A DNA stretch of 64,000 nucleotides from the NCBI RefSeq assembly GCF_900167185.1, contig NZ_FUWM01000007.1:93431-157430 (forward strand). Direction: 5' to 3'. The notes beneath the pieces are model-generated. The model had not been told where the DNA came from. It searched no databases and was given only the letters and a program-made list of their open reading frames with translations. The position numbers and the translations under genes are program-made. This DNA comes from Selenihalanaerobacter shriftii. GTDB lineage: Bacteria > Bacillota > Halanaerobiia > Halobacteroidales > Acetohalobiaceae. Of the stretch, positions 28,722 through 37,945 are shown in pieces; positions within the stretch are counted from its first letter, which is position 1; each line of letters opens with the position of its first letter.

Positions 28722-28937
28722 TTACTTCACGACTTTAATTTTTTCTGCTAATCTTCTTCCAACAGCAATCTCTTGTAGATTTCTTTGTAAAATAACCGGT
28801 CCTCCTGGAACCTTCTCTACACATGATACCTGAGCTCCTTCTGAAATCCCAAATCTAAATGCTTGTGCTCTCACCTTTGTATCTGGTATAGAATTCACTT
28901 GAAATGTATCTCCTCTGTTAACTTCAGCTAAAGTCAT
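28722..28937 (-). CDS. feoA: FeoA, SH3-like accessory protein
   Basis: 71 residues from ATG 28937, chosen because AAAGGAG (28946-28952) is 8 nt upstream; an ATG at 28955 lacks an SD and overlaps a Fur site. The SH3-like beta-barrel shows RGDTFQVNSIPD, RFGISEGAQVSCVEKVPGG and the final IAVGRRLAEKIKV. Supports FeoB function by direct contact. 14 bp upstream of feoB, so co-translated. Three Fur-box-like sites lie upstream. Confidence 0.94.
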   Translation of the reverse strand: MTLAEVNRGDTFQVNSIPDTKVRAQAFRFGISEGAQVSCVEKVPGGPVILQRNLQEIAVGRRLAEKIKVVK

Positions 28938-28958
28938 ATCAATCTCTCCTTTCATTTA

Positions 28959-28973
28959 TGATAACCATTCTCA
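28959..28973. promoter_or_regulatory. Fur-box-like site 1 (feoA proximal)
   Basis: TGATAACCATTCTCA, 13 of 15 matches to the 7-1-7 consensus, 22 bp upstream of the feoA start. Confidence 0.6.
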
Positions 28974-29020
28974 TTATTATTTAAAAATAAAGCGTTTCTA
29001 AGACTAAACTTCTTTAAATA

Positions 29021-29035
29021 TGAAAATCATTATCA
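29021..29035. promoter_or_regulatory. Fur-box-like site 2
   Basis: TGAAAATCATTATCA, 14 of 15 matches. It lies next to an extended -10-like TGTATACT on the minus strand. Confidence 0.7.
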
Positions 29036-29082
29036 ATAGTATACAAAAAAATTACTTAAGAATATGTAGAAACCAAATTTAT

Positions 29083-29097
29083 TGATAATGTTTATCA
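29083..29097. promoter_or_regulatory. Fur-box-like site 3
   Basis: TGATAATGTTTATCA, 14 of 15 matches, a near-perfect palindrome about 150 bp upstream of feoA. Confidence 0.7.
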
Positions 29098-29167
29098 TTT
29101 TCAATATAATAATAACATCTTTGCTTTATTTTGTCAAGAAAATATATATTAAAAATTATATAAAATT

Positions 29168-29755
29168 TTAATTTTGTCGTTTTTCTAATATTAATATTGC
29201 TTTATTCCTTAGTTCTTGACTATTATCTAGCCTATCTGTTAATAAACTTGTAGCTTTATTACAGTATTCTTCATCATCGATTAACTTTAAATTAATCTCA
29301 ACTATTAATCCAACAGAATTAATTACTGCTTCCGCTAAATGAACAGCTGTTCCTAATTCACCAAGAGCTGTATAATTAATCAATTCCATTAACTCCACCA
29401 TAATTTCCAAACATTTTAATGTCTGATCCATAATCGATAAAGGAACTTCAGTAGCTTGAATCATTCTATCATTAATTAATTCTGGATCTCCATCTTTATA
29501 AGCAGATACTACAAGCTGATAAGCATCTATATCAGCTTGTATTAGATTACTTAATTCACTTTTCATTCGTTCTAATTCATTTAAATAATTAATAATTTTA
29601 TTATCTTCTCTTTTTCGTAAAGTAGTATTGCATACCATTTTAGCCAAAGTAGCACTAAATGTTCCGACTAATGCCGATGTGCTTCCTCCTCCAGGAGTAG
29701 GGTTAGCTGACTCTAGTTCTGCCAAAAACTCGTCTAATTGATGATCTAATTTCAC
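29168..29755 (-). CDS. Cyclodeaminase/cyclohydrolase family protein (FTCD C-terminal domain)
   Basis: 195 residues, all-helical, with the family hallmark NPTPGGGSTSALVG near the N-terminus. Homologues are formimidoyl-THF cyclodeaminase and the stand-alone methenyl-THF cyclohydrolase FchA, so a C1-folate reaction is likely. Start GTG 29755 is favoured: AGGAGG lies 7 nt upstream, while a TTG one codon earlier is too close. Single gene; no histidine-degradation genes nearby, which argues against a role tied only to formiminoglutamate. Confidence 0.88.
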   Translation of the reverse strand: MKLDHQLDEFLAELESANPTPGGGSTSALVGTFSATLAKMVCNTTLRKREDNKIINYLNELERMKSELSNLIQADIDAYQLVVSAYKDGDPELINDRMIQATEVPLSIMDQTLKCLEIMVELMELINYTALGELGTAVHLAEAVINSVGLIVEINLKLIDDEEYCNKATSLLTDRLDNSQELRNKAILILEKRQN

Positions 29756-29851
29756 CAAGAATTCCTCCTCTTGTTAATTATTACTGACTTTAAAAGCTTT
29801 ATATATATTATAACTGATTCTGCTAACAAGTTATATAAAATAGATCACATA

Positions 29852-30940
29852 TTATTTATCCTGTTTACGATACTGAGTCGGAGTTAAATTAAATTCTTTT
29901 TTAAATACTTGACTAAAGTAATTAGCATTTTGGTATCCTACTTGATTAGCCACATCAGTAATATTATCTTTAGATTTTTTCAAGATTTCCTTCGCTTTTT
30001 TTAATCTGACTTGTGTCAAATAATTAGTAAAACTTTCTTCCATTTCCTCTTTAAAAAGGTGACTTAAATAAGATTTATTTAAGTGAACTACTTTAGCTAC
30101 TTTCTTTAATGTCAAATCTTGATTATAATGATTATGAATATAGTTTGTAGCCTTTTTAATTACATTATCATCGATCTCATCATAAGCTTTTGAAACTTTA
30201 TCTACAACTATTTTAAGCTTATCTTTTACCCATTCAGCAAATCGATCTACTGAATTAATTTCGGCAGATTCACTAATTAATTCATCAAAATAAAAATGAC
30301 ATATTTCTATTTCTGCTTCTTGATTAATTGTTCTAGAAAGCGAAACTAAAAATTCAATAATTCTAATTTTAAATTTTACTAATGAATAATCTTTTGTGCG
30401 TATTATATTTAATAAGCGCTCTACAAATTTTTCTATCTTATCAACTTCGCCCTCTTTAACCAACTCGAATAATTTCTTTTCTTTAGCGAAGAATTCTTTA
30501 TGAAAGCTAGCACTCTCCTCTGAATCATCATGACTTTGCTTTACTAATTGATTATAAAGTTTCTCTTCCTCAATCTTTATTATTAAACATTTCAATACTT
30601 CAACTATCTTTTCAAGCTTGACTGGCTTTAATAAATAATCTACAGCTCCATATTTTATGGCTCGTTGAGCATAATCGAATTCATTATAAGCTGTTATCAT
30701 TATTATCTTAGTTCCAGGATAAAATTCAATAATCTCTTTAGTTGCCTCTAATCCATCTAAATTGGGCATCTTAATATCCATTAAAATTATATCTGGTCTT
30801 TCTGCTTTAACCACTTCCAATGCCTCTTCTCCATCACTAGCTTCTCCTATTAATCTTAGTTCTTTTACCTCCTCAGTAATTACTTTCTTCATTACTTCTC
30901 TTTCTAAATATTCATCATCAGCAATTAATACTCTATACAT
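29852..30940 (-). CDS. AraC-type response regulator (YesN family)
   Basis: Receiver domain (IADDEYLER, phospho-acceptor in LMDIKMPN, Lys in LLKPVK), a central helical linker of about 130 residues, and a C-terminal AraC double helix-turn-helix (YNQDLTLKKVAKVVHLNKSYLSHLF ending PTQYRKQ). Start ATG 30940 has AGGGG 8 nt upstream; two in-frame starts a few codons earlier sit on the SD. Overlaps the kinase gene by a few bases; it is the kinase's cognate regulator. Confidence 0.9.
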   Translation of the reverse strand: MYRVLIADDEYLEREVMKKVITEEVKELRLIGEASDGEEALEVVKAERPDIILMDIKMPNLDGLEATKEIIEFYPGTKIIMITAYNEFDYAQRAIKYGAVDYLLKPVKLEKIVEVLKCLIIKIEEEKLYNQLVKQSHDDSEESASFHKEFFAKEKKLFELVKEGEVDKIEKFVERLLNIIRTKDYSLVKFKIRIIEFLVSLSRTINQEAEIEICHFYFDELISESAEINSVDRFAEWVKDKLKIVVDKVSKAYDEIDDNVIKKATNYIHNHYNQDLTLKKVAKVVHLNKSYLSHLFKEEMEESFTNYLTQVRLKKAKEILKKSKDNITDVANQVGYQNANYFSQVFKKEFNLTPTQYRKQDK

Positions 30941-32198
30941 CGCCATCACCCCTAGCTTCTAGTAACTTTGGGAATGAGATATGAACCTCTGTTCCTTTAC
31001 CTTTATCACTATAAATTTTTACTCCATATTTAGGGCCGTAATAGTGCTGTAATCGTTGATGAACATTATTAATTCCCATACCAGAAGTATGAGTCTCTGT
31101 TACCTTCCTTTCTCTACATTCAATAATTTCTTGAATCTTATCTTCTTCAATACCTATACCATTATCTATAATTTTTATAGTTAATTTATCATCGTCTTCC
31201 TCACTTAAAATTTTAATTATTTCATCTTCACCCTTAGGTTCTAAACCATGAATAATAGCATTCTCTACAAGAGGTTGTAAACTCATAAACGGAATCTTAT
31301 ACCTAAATAGAGAGCTATCTACATCAATAGTAAATTCCATTTTTTCACCAAATCTAGCTTTTTGAATCTTAATATAATCCTTAATGTACTTTAGTTCTTC
31401 TCTTAAAGTAACTATCTCCTCTCTACGCAAACTATAACGTAAAAGGTCTGAAAGAGAATGTACCATTTCCTTAGTTTCATCTGCCCCTTCTAGATATGCT
31501 AATCTAGCTATAACATTTAAACTATTAAATAAAAAATGTGGGTTCATCTGTGATTGTAAAGCCTTCAATTCAGCCTGTTGTAAATTCTTCTCTACCTCTA
31601 TTCTATTATTAATTTCCTGCATTAATTGATAATTCTTAAGGTGCAACTGTTTTTGAATTAACGTTGTAGCGCCCATCTCCACAATATAATTAGCTAAAAG
31701 AGATAATAAATCAGCAGCAGCATTAATTTTGGCTTGAGGAACGAGATTCATCTCCTGTAGTAGTTCCTCTACATCCACATCTTCAATTCCTAAATTATTC
31801 ATACGTTTGCCAATTTGATTAATCATTTTATCATCTGGTTCCTTAGGTAAAATTTGACCACATTTTACTGAACCAAAACATTCATCTGCTACTACTATTG
31901 GGGCTATTAAATCTATAAACCCCATATGACAATGATATACTGATGGTTCACCCTTTAACTTAGTTTCTAAAGAAATAGAATACTTTAAACAAGACTTCTC
32001 TCCTTCATCGGTCCCCCTAACTAAAGAACAAATTTTAGAAAATTTACTAGGCTGAGTTACAGAGACACCTTCCTGATCAACTATAATAGCTGCTAATCCT
32101 GTAGCTTCAGAAAATCTATCTTGGATTTGTTGTAGGATATCTACATCTACCAAATCAGTTAGATGCAAATCCTTATCAATATCTAAAAATGAAGGCAT
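30933..32198 (-). CDS. PocR-domain LytS-type sensor histidine kinase
   Basis: 421 residues without transmembrane helices. The N-terminal PocR sensory domain spans about residues 15-185, with cysteines in KICSLVRG, SCLKYS and YHCHMGFIDLIAPI, and SVKCGQI. A coiled segment, the His_kinase domain (NPHFLFNSLNVIARL) and HATPase motifs (DNGIGI, GMGINNVHQRL) follow. PocR domains are thought to bind small hydrocarbon-derived ligands; the cluster of cysteines and histidines here also allows metal or redox sensing. Cytosolic. Paired with the downstream regulator. Confidence 0.9.
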   Translation of the reverse strand: MPSFLDIDKDLHLTDLVDVDILQQIQDRFSEATGLAAIIVDQEGVSVTQPSKFSKICSLVRGTDEGEKSCLKYSISLETKLKGEPSVYHCHMGFIDLIAPIVVADECFGSVKCGQILPKEPDDKMINQIGKRMNNLGIEDVDVEELLQEMNLVPQAKINAAADLLSLLANYIVEMGATTLIQKQLHLKNYQLMQEINNRIEVEKNLQQAELKALQSQMNPHFLFNSLNVIARLAYLEGADETKEMVHSLSDLLRYSLRREEIVTLREELKYIKDYIKIQKARFGEKMEFTIDVDSSLFRYKIPFMSLQPLVENAIIHGLEPKGEDEIIKILSEEDDDKLTIKIIDNGIGIEEDKIQEIIECRERKVTETHTSGMGINNVHQRLQHYYGPKYGVKIYSDKGKGTEVHISFPKLLEARGDGDV

Positions 32199-32314
32199 AT
32201 AATTACTCCTTTCATATTAAATCTTTAATTATTTTGATGACTCAATTCTATTCTATGCTAACTTTTGAATTCTATTTATTATTTCTAGTATAATGGCCAG
32301 ACTCCTTGCTAAAT

Positions 32315-32343
32315 ATAAAAAAGACCAGCTATAAACTGGTCTT
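32315..32343 (-). terminator. Terminator of the pentahaem cytochrome gene
   Basis: AAGACCAG/CTGGTCTT stem with a 7-nt loop followed by TTTTTATATTT on the minus strand, 18 bp past the stop codon. Confidence 0.8.
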
Positions 32344-32361
32344 AAAAATCAGCTAATTAAT

Positions 32362-33051
32362 TTAAAGCTTTTTTAACATTTGATAAGTAACCTCTAATAA
32401 TTCTTGAGTATACTCAGGATTATGCACTCCTTCACTACCATCTTGTTTAATAAATTTATAATTAAACTCAGCTCTTTGGTATAACTTCCGATTCCTTAAT
32501 ACTTTCTTTTCCTTTAAAAGTTTTTCAACTTTTTTCATTAAATTATTAGTCTCTTTTTGCCATCTATCTATCTGCCTTTGCATATCATTTAATTGAAAAC
32601 CTGTATGACAAGAAATACAAGCAACTGGTTCATCTTCATTTGTGTCAATTTCAAAAATATGATCATGCTCTTTGGGCATATGACAGTCTATACATGCAAC
32701 ACCGCTAGCATACATAAGACTAGGTGCCGATTCTTTTATTCCAAAACCACCTGTGCCTTTAACCATTTCCTGTTGTGGCATTCTTGTTTTTTCTTTAGTT
32801 TGTTTACTATCAGCACTATGACAGCTAATACAAAGTTGTTCCTTAGGTTGCTGTACTTTCATATTTGTTTGATGACATGATAAACAATCAATTCCTCTTG
32901 CTTCATGAGTTGATTCTTCCCAATTCTCCTTTATTTCATCATGACACCGTTTACAACGATCAGAATTCCCCTCAGCAAAACCTAACTGCGAAAATAAAGT
33001 TATTATAATCATAATCAACAAACAGATTAATAATAAATTGCTTTTTTTCAA
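32362..33051 (-). CDS. Secreted pentahaem cytochrome c
   Basis: 229 residues starting at TTG 33051 behind AGAGGGG. The signal peptide ends near FAEG. Five CXXCH sites follow: CKRCH, CLSCH, CISCH, CIDCH (context CIDCHMPKEHDH, reminiscent of the CxxCHMP segment of nitrite reductase NrfA) and CISCH. A C-terminal helical region of about 70 residues ends NPEYTQELLEVTYQ. Clearly paralogous to the protein at 58593-59357. Likely periplasmic electron carrier. Monocistronic, next to the c-di-GMP genes. Confidence 0.9.
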   Translation of the reverse strand: MKKSNLLLICLLIMIIITLFSQLGFAEGNSDRCKRCHDEIKENWEESTHEARGIDCLSCHQTNMKVQQPKEQLCISCHSADSKQTKEKTRMPQQEMVKGTGGFGIKESAPSLMYASGVACIDCHMPKEHDHIFEIDTNEDEPVACISCHTGFQLNDMQRQIDRWQKETNNLMKKVEKLLKEKKVLRNRKLYQRAEFNYKFIKQDGSEGVHNPEYTQELLEVTYQMLKKL

Positions 33052-33146
33052 TTAAATCCCCTCTTTTAACTATAAAATTTCCGTATATATTACGTATATT
33101 CAATAGAATATTTTAATTTCCTTTATTATTTGAATATCTAGATATA

Positions 33147-34916
33147 TTAAGAGACACAAAGTTTTGCATTCTCGTAAACTTGGTTGACTACTTCCTTAAA
33201 AGCATCTACTATATTAGGATCAAACTGTTCTCCTTTTTCAGATTCTAGCTCTTGTATTGCCTCTTTACAATCAAAAGCAGCGCGATATGGTCGATTAGTC
33301 GTCATAGCATCAAAACTATCAGCTACAGCTAAAATTCTAGCTAATAATGGAATCTTATTACCTTTTAATCCTTCCGGGTAACCCATTCCGTCATATCGTT
33401 CATGATGATACATAACCGCTGGAATAATATCATCTAATCCCTCTAACGGTTCTATAATATTAACACCAAAAGTAGGATGATTTTTGATTAAATCCCATTC
33501 AGTATCATTTAGTCTTCCTTTCTTATTTAAAACATCATGGCCAATATCTATCTTACCAATATCATGTAAAAAAGCAGCATATCTTAACCTCTGTAATACC
33601 CCTTCATCTAAAGACATTTCTTTTCCAATTGCTAACGCATATTTCATTACTCTTTCTGAATGTCCATATGTATATCGATCTCTTGCATTAATTATTGTTA
33701 ATAAGATCCTTAAAGTATTAATCATATTTGAAGTGATTCCCTCAGCTGCATCTAATTCTTTCTTTAAATCTTCAAAGACTGAAGTATACACTCTAATATT
33801 ATTTTTATGTGAAAGTTTTACTTTATATAATGCTTCATTTACTTTATCAATTAACTCTTCACTATAATTAATATTTCCATAATAAATAGCTAATCCTAAA
33901 GAAGCCGTTAATACCCCTGATGTCAGATTTTCTTCTCCTTTATATTGATAGTCATAAACTTTTTCTCTAATTTCCCTTGCAAGCTTTTTACTTGAATCTT
34001 CTGTAATATCTATCATTATTATACCAAACTCGTCATCTCCTAACCTAGTTACTATATCACTATCCCTAGTCAATTCTTTTAATATCTTTCCAGTTTGATA
34101 TAAAGCTTCATCTCCTTGCTGCATACCTACATAATCATTATATTCTTTAAAATCATCTAAATCAATTTTAATTAAACCCAACTTATAATTACCTTCTTTA
34201 GCTTTTTGAAACTCCTCTTTTAAACGCTCATTAAAGTATTTGAAATTATATAATTCAGTCACCATATCAGTAATTGAAAGACGCTCTAATTCTTCATTTC
34301 TTTCAGTTAAATCTTTAGCTAAATTTTCAGCTTCTTCCTTAGCATTTCTAAGTTGCTGCGTCTGATTATTTAGTACCCAGGTGACACCTACTACATTAAT
34401 AAATACCCCACCTAATAATAATGATTGTATCCAGAACTTTGGAGTAAAATAAAAGCTAAAACTTTTATAATAAAGATATAATGTAATTGTATATATTACA
34501 TAGCCAGTGATACCAGTTGGAATTACTTCTGAAATTCTATGACGTTTGGCACCTGCACTAACTAATAATAAAACATAAGCTAATATGAAAGGGCTTTTTA
34601 AACCACCTGAATGGAAAATTAAAACTGACACAAAAGATAAATCTAAAGCAAAAGAAATACATTGGATAATTTGATCTTTATAAGCTGTATGACTACAATT
34701 CATTCTACAACTAAAATAATAATAAGTTAATAAAATAATATTCAAACCTAATAATAGTAGTAATTGTTTTATTATAGAAGTCGATAAACTACCGTTTGCT
34801 AAAATGAGTAAGAAAATAAAGTTTAATATCCAAAAGAAACATTTACAATGTATATCCTTCATGTTTATTCGTGATTTAATTAAACTTTCTAAAACTCTCT
34901 TAGCCTGTTTTAGCAT
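33147..34916 (-). CDS. Membrane protein with degenerate GGDEF and intact HD-GYP domain
   Basis: About 589 residues. An N-terminal region of five or six transmembrane helices (with HSGGLKSPFILAY) is followed by a coiled linker, a GGDEF domain whose signature is GDDEF (second Gly replaced by Asp), and an HD-GYP phosphodiesterase domain with HDIGK and HHERYDGMGYPEG. Diguanylate cyclase activity is doubtful; c-di-GMP hydrolysis is likely. ATG 34916 has GGTGG 8 nt upstream; an ATG five codons earlier lacks an SD. It overlaps the paralogous GGDEF gene. Confidence 0.88.
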   Translation of the reverse strand: MLKQAKRVLESLIKSRINMKDIHCKCFFWILNFIFLLILANGSLSTSIIKQLLLLLGLNIILLTYYYFSCRMNCSHTAYKDQIIQCISFALDLSFVSVLIFHSGGLKSPFILAYVLLLVSAGAKRHRISEVIPTGITGYVIYTITLYLYYKSFSFYFTPKFWIQSLLLGGVFINVVGVTWVLNNQTQQLRNAKEEAENLAKDLTERNEELERLSITDMVTELYNFKYFNERLKEEFQKAKEGNYKLGLIKIDLDDFKEYNDYVGMQQGDEALYQTGKILKELTRDSDIVTRLGDDEFGIIMIDITEDSSKKLAREIREKVYDYQYKGEENLTSGVLTASLGLAIYYGNINYSEELIDKVNEALYKVKLSHKNNIRVYTSVFEDLKKELDAAEGITSNMINTLRILLTIINARDRYTYGHSERVMKYALAIGKEMSLDEGVLQRLRYAAFLHDIGKIDIGHDVLNKKGRLNDTEWDLIKNHPTFGVNIIEPLEGLDDIIPAVMYHHERYDGMGYPEGLKGNKIPLLARILAVADSFDAMTTNRPYRAAFDCKEAIQELESEKGEQFDPNIVDAFKEVVNQVYENAKLCVS

Positions 34917-36060
34917 CTTGATCACCACCATTATAATTAGTGCTTCTTATTTGTGAATAAGACTTAAGAATATTCTTCCCTTGTGCCTTAGCTTTATAAA
35001 GAGCCTGGTCCGCTCGATTAACTAACTCACACATTGAATCTGTATCCTGAGGATAAACAGCTAGTCCAATAGAAGTAGTCAAAGTTGTATTTAGCTCCTC
35101 TTCTCCTTTAAATTTATGGCTTGCTACTGCTTGTCTTACTCTTTCTCCAATCTTTAAGGCAGTCTTTTCTCCTGCATGAATTAAAATAATGGAAAATTCA
35201 TCTCCACCATAGCGAGCAGCTACATCATTTCCTCTGATATTATCTTTTAAAATCTGTGCTATTTTAGCCAATATTTGATCTCCGTGTGGATGTCCAAAAG
35301 TGTCATTATGCACTTTAAAATTATCTAAATCTAGCATTAAGATAGATAAGGGATAATCATAGCGTTTACAACGTTCTATATCATCTTTAAGCTGTTCCTG
35401 AAAATACCGGTGATTATGTATTCCTGTTGTTTCATCTGTATAGGATAGCTCTTCTAACTCTTTATTCGATTTTTGCAAATCACTTGCTAACTCTTCTACA
35501 TCCTTTTTAGCCTCTTCTAATTGACATTTTTGCTGTTGAATAACTTGAGTAGCCAATGCAACATTAATAAATATTCCACTAATTAATAAACATTCAACCC
35601 AAAAATCACCAGTAATATAAAAGGTCCAATCTTTATAATATAATAAGAGAGTAACTACAAAAGAGATATGTCCTAAAATCCCATTCAAAATCACTTCTTT
35701 TAAATTAGGTCTTACAACTCCAGCATTAACCATCAAAATCCCATAAGCTATTATAAAACGACTCTTTAAACCACCTGAATATGCTATGAACAACCCTACA
35801 AGACTTAAGTCTATTATAAAAGAAAAATACCATAAGATATTATAATCATTATTTTGCTTTAATTTATCCATGAACCAATAAGATATAAAGTGACCTATTA
35901 CCAATGTAAAAAGAATTAACCAAAAGAGCTTATCATATATCTGAGGATCATGTGAAACTAAAAAAAGGCCTAGGCTAACTATTATAAAATACCACTTTCG
36001 ACCATAATATGTAGTTTCAATTGGTATATATTCATTTAGTGTTAAATTCTGTTTTTTCAT
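34900..36060 (-). CDS. Membrane diguanylate cyclase (GGDEF)
   Basis: 386 residues. The N-terminal six-helix module is homologous to that of the downstream HD-GYP protein (shared YSGGLKSRFIIAYG, LLYYKDWTFYITGDFW, GIFINVA). A coiled coil and a canonical GGDEF domain follow (RYGGDEFSIILI; NHRYFQEQL; LDLDNFKVHND). Expected to make c-di-GMP at the cytoplasmic face of the membrane. The pair could form an opposed synthesis/degradation unit sensing the same signal. SD GGGAGGGG. Confidence 0.92.
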   Translation of the reverse strand: MKKQNLTLNEYIPIETTYYGRKWYFIIVSLGLFLVSHDPQIYDKLFWLILFTLVIGHFISYWFMDKLKQNNDYNILWYFSFIIDLSLVGLFIAYSGGLKSRFIIAYGILMVNAGVVRPNLKEVILNGILGHISFVVTLLLYYKDWTFYITGDFWVECLLISGIFINVALATQVIQQQKCQLEEAKKDVEELASDLQKSNKELEELSYTDETTGIHNHRYFQEQLKDDIERCKRYDYPLSILMLDLDNFKVHNDTFGHPHGDQILAKIAQILKDNIRGNDVAARYGGDEFSIILIHAGEKTALKIGERVRQAVASHKFKGEEELNTTLTTSIGLAVYPQDTDSMCELVNRADQALYKAKAQGKNILKSYSQIRSTNYNGGDQDAKTG

Positions 36061-36156
36061 GTCGCCTTCCCCTCCCTTATATCCTCTTATATTTAAAATT
36101 TCGATATTTGTTTAAAATTTCCTGCAAATACTTAATTTATCTCCGATTTTTTACAT

Positions 36157-36191
36157 AAAAAAAGAGAATTAAGTAGTTAACTACTTAATTC
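36157..36191 (-). terminator. Terminator of the NHL-tetrahaem operon
   Basis: A 26-bp perfect palindrome (36166-36191, arms GAATTAAGTAGTT and AACTACTTAATTC) followed on the minus strand by TCTTTTTTT. Confidence 0.85.
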
Positions 36192-36197
36192 TTTAAA

Positions 36198-36662
36198 TTA
36201 TTCCCCTTTATTTTGATGACAGGATAAACAAAGAGCTCCACCTTTATTTGAAATCCTTAAATAATTCTTTGTATTAGACTTATGAGGATTGTGACAAGTA
36301 GCACAAGTCATTCGTCCTTCTGAATCTACAGAATAATTATCTGGAATATTAACTAAATTAGATGGTTTGATTCCTATCGGATGAGTACTTCCATCCTTTT
36401 CAAAGAAATGCTTCCCTTTATTAGTAATAGTTCCATCATGACAACTATAACATAAAGCAGTAATTGAAGATAATTCTGTACCTTCTTTAGTCTTCAATTG
36501 AGGTGCAAAAGGCCATAAACTATCTCCCCCAGCACCATGGGGAACATGACAACTTGAACAACCATTCAATGGATGACCTACAGATTTAGGTTGACTCGCA
36601 AATAAAGGTACGACATTAAAAATAAGTATAATTATAAATAAAAATATAATTAATCTCCTCAC
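36198..36662 (-). CDS. Secreted tetrahaem cytochrome c (doubled CXXCH type)
   Basis: 154 residues from GTG 36662 (AAGGAGG 7 nt upstream). The signal peptide ends near PLFA-SQP. Four haem sites in the doubled-CXXCH arrangement: CSSCHVPHG, CYSCHDGT, CATCHNPHK, CLSCHQNKGE, with extra histidines for bis-His ligation. Compact periplasmic or surface carrier. Forms a two-gene operon with the NHL propeller upstream, the same pairing seen twice in the 48-59 kb cluster. Confidence 0.9.
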   Translation of the reverse strand: MRRLIIFLFIIILIFNVVPLFASQPKSVGHPLNGCSSCHVPHGAGGDSLWPFAPQLKTKEGTELSSITALCYSCHDGTITNKGKHFFEKDGSTHPIGIKPSNLVNIPDNYSVDSEGRMTCATCHNPHKSNTKNYLRISNKGGALCLSCHQNKGE

Positions 36663-36688
36663 TATCACTCCTCCTTATTAATTATCAA

Positions 36689-37657
36689 CTATTCTACATC
36701 TGTAATCTTGTAGACTTGAATTTGGTTATGCCCTCGATCAGTGACATATAAACGATTATCCCTATTATCAATAAAAATCCCAAGCGCCTGTGCAAATAAT
36801 GGTTTTTTAGTCTCACCTCCAATCTTAAATATAAATTCTCCATCATCATCAAGTACTTGAACCAAACCTAAAAAGCTATCTGTAATATATATTCGACCTT
36901 GATTATCGATAGCAATATCTTTAGGTCGAGCAAAAGACCCTTCCTTATTACCTGCTTGCCCAAAAGTCTCATCAAACTTCCATGTATTCTTATTCTCTTG
37001 TTCAAACATCTGTACACGAAAATTAAGAGTGTCTATAACATATAAATCATTTGATTCTGGATCTGTTATCAAACCTACAGGATATTTAAATTGACCCTCA
37101 TCTCTCCCATATTCTCCAATTTGACATATAAACTTACCTTTTTGAGTAAATACTTGGATCCGATGATTCTTAAGATCTGTGACATATACTAGTCCTTGCT
37201 TACCAATCGTTATCCCAATAGGACGTTCAAGTTCACCTTTAGCGCTACCCTCTTCACCAAATTCAAAAAGATATTTCCCGTCCTTATCTAAAACTTGAAT
37301 CCGATGATTTTCAGTATCTACTACATAAATCTGATCTTGATTATTGATTGCTAAAGCCAAAGGTGTTTTAAATTCTCCAGGATCATCTCCATAATCACCA
37401 AATTTCCTTAAAAAGCTTCCTTGGTGGTCATAAACTACTATTTGATTATTGACAGTATCCAAAACAAAAATTTCACCATTGTTAGCTACCTCTACATCTG
37501 CTGGGCGATTTAATTCCTCATTTCCAGCCATCTTAATATTAAACTCATGTCTAACAGGTATCTCCTCAGCCAATCCGGCAAATGAAAATAGAATGGAAAT
37601 GATAAATACATTTAGGCCTAAGATCCATACCCGTTTTTGAGATAAATAGGTAAACAT
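36689..37657 (-). CDS. Exported NHL-repeat beta-propeller protein A
   Basis: 322 residues from ATG 37657 (AGGGAG 9 nt upstream; a TTG at 37666 abuts the SD). An N-terminal hydrophobic segment (signal peptide or anchor) precedes six NHL blades, each of the form xPxxIxxxxxGxIYVxDxxNxRIQVF followed by G-x-FxxxFG. Six blades close a propeller. NHL proteins of this type accompany extracellular cytochromes in metal-reducing bacteria; here it is 27 bp upstream of a tetrahaem cytochrome gene. Propeller prediction is firm, binding partner inferred. Confidence 0.9.
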   Translation of the reverse strand: MFTYLSQKRVWILGLNVFIISILFSFAGLAEEIPVRHEFNIKMAGNEELNRPADVEVANNGEIFVLDTVNNQIVVYDHQGSFLRKFGDYGDDPGEFKTPLALAINNQDQIYVVDTENHRIQVLDKDGKYLFEFGEEGSAKGELERPIGITIGKQGLVYVTDLKNHRIQVFTQKGKFICQIGEYGRDEGQFKYPVGLITDPESNDLYVIDTLNFRVQMFEQENKNTWKFDETFGQAGNKEGSFARPKDIAIDNQGRIYITDSFLGLVQVLDDDGEFIFKIGGETKKPLFAQALGIFIDNRDNRLYVTDRGHNQIQVYKITDVE

Positions 37658-37850
37658 TTCTGTCAACTCCCTAATCTTATACTTTTCTTCTACATTTCCA
37701 CTTAATATATTTATATTTGAGTTTCAACCTTTATATTACTTTTAGCTTATAAATAATTAATTTTTATATAATGTGTATTGCTTCACAAACTACAGTAAAT
37801 ACAAATAAAATCGGGCTTTATTGGCTTTCTATATTAACAATCCCTAATTA

Positions 37851-37920
37851 CATATATTTACATTGCTTCATATAATTGTATTCGGCGTAAATATCGTATG
37901 ACCTTCTTTTAAATTTAAAT
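37851..37920 (-). repeat. Dispersed intergenic element, copy 1
   Basis: About 70 bp with the minus-strand core AGAAGG-TCATACGATA...CGAATACAATTATAT...ATGTAAATATATG. Two other copies lie at 59980-60057 and 60114-60193. It sits about 190 bp upstream of the NHL propeller gene on the same strand. The rest of the 37658-37945 interval is AT-rich with nothing further recognised. Confidence 0.6.
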
Positions 37921-37945
37921 TTATCATAAATAATTATTTTAATTT

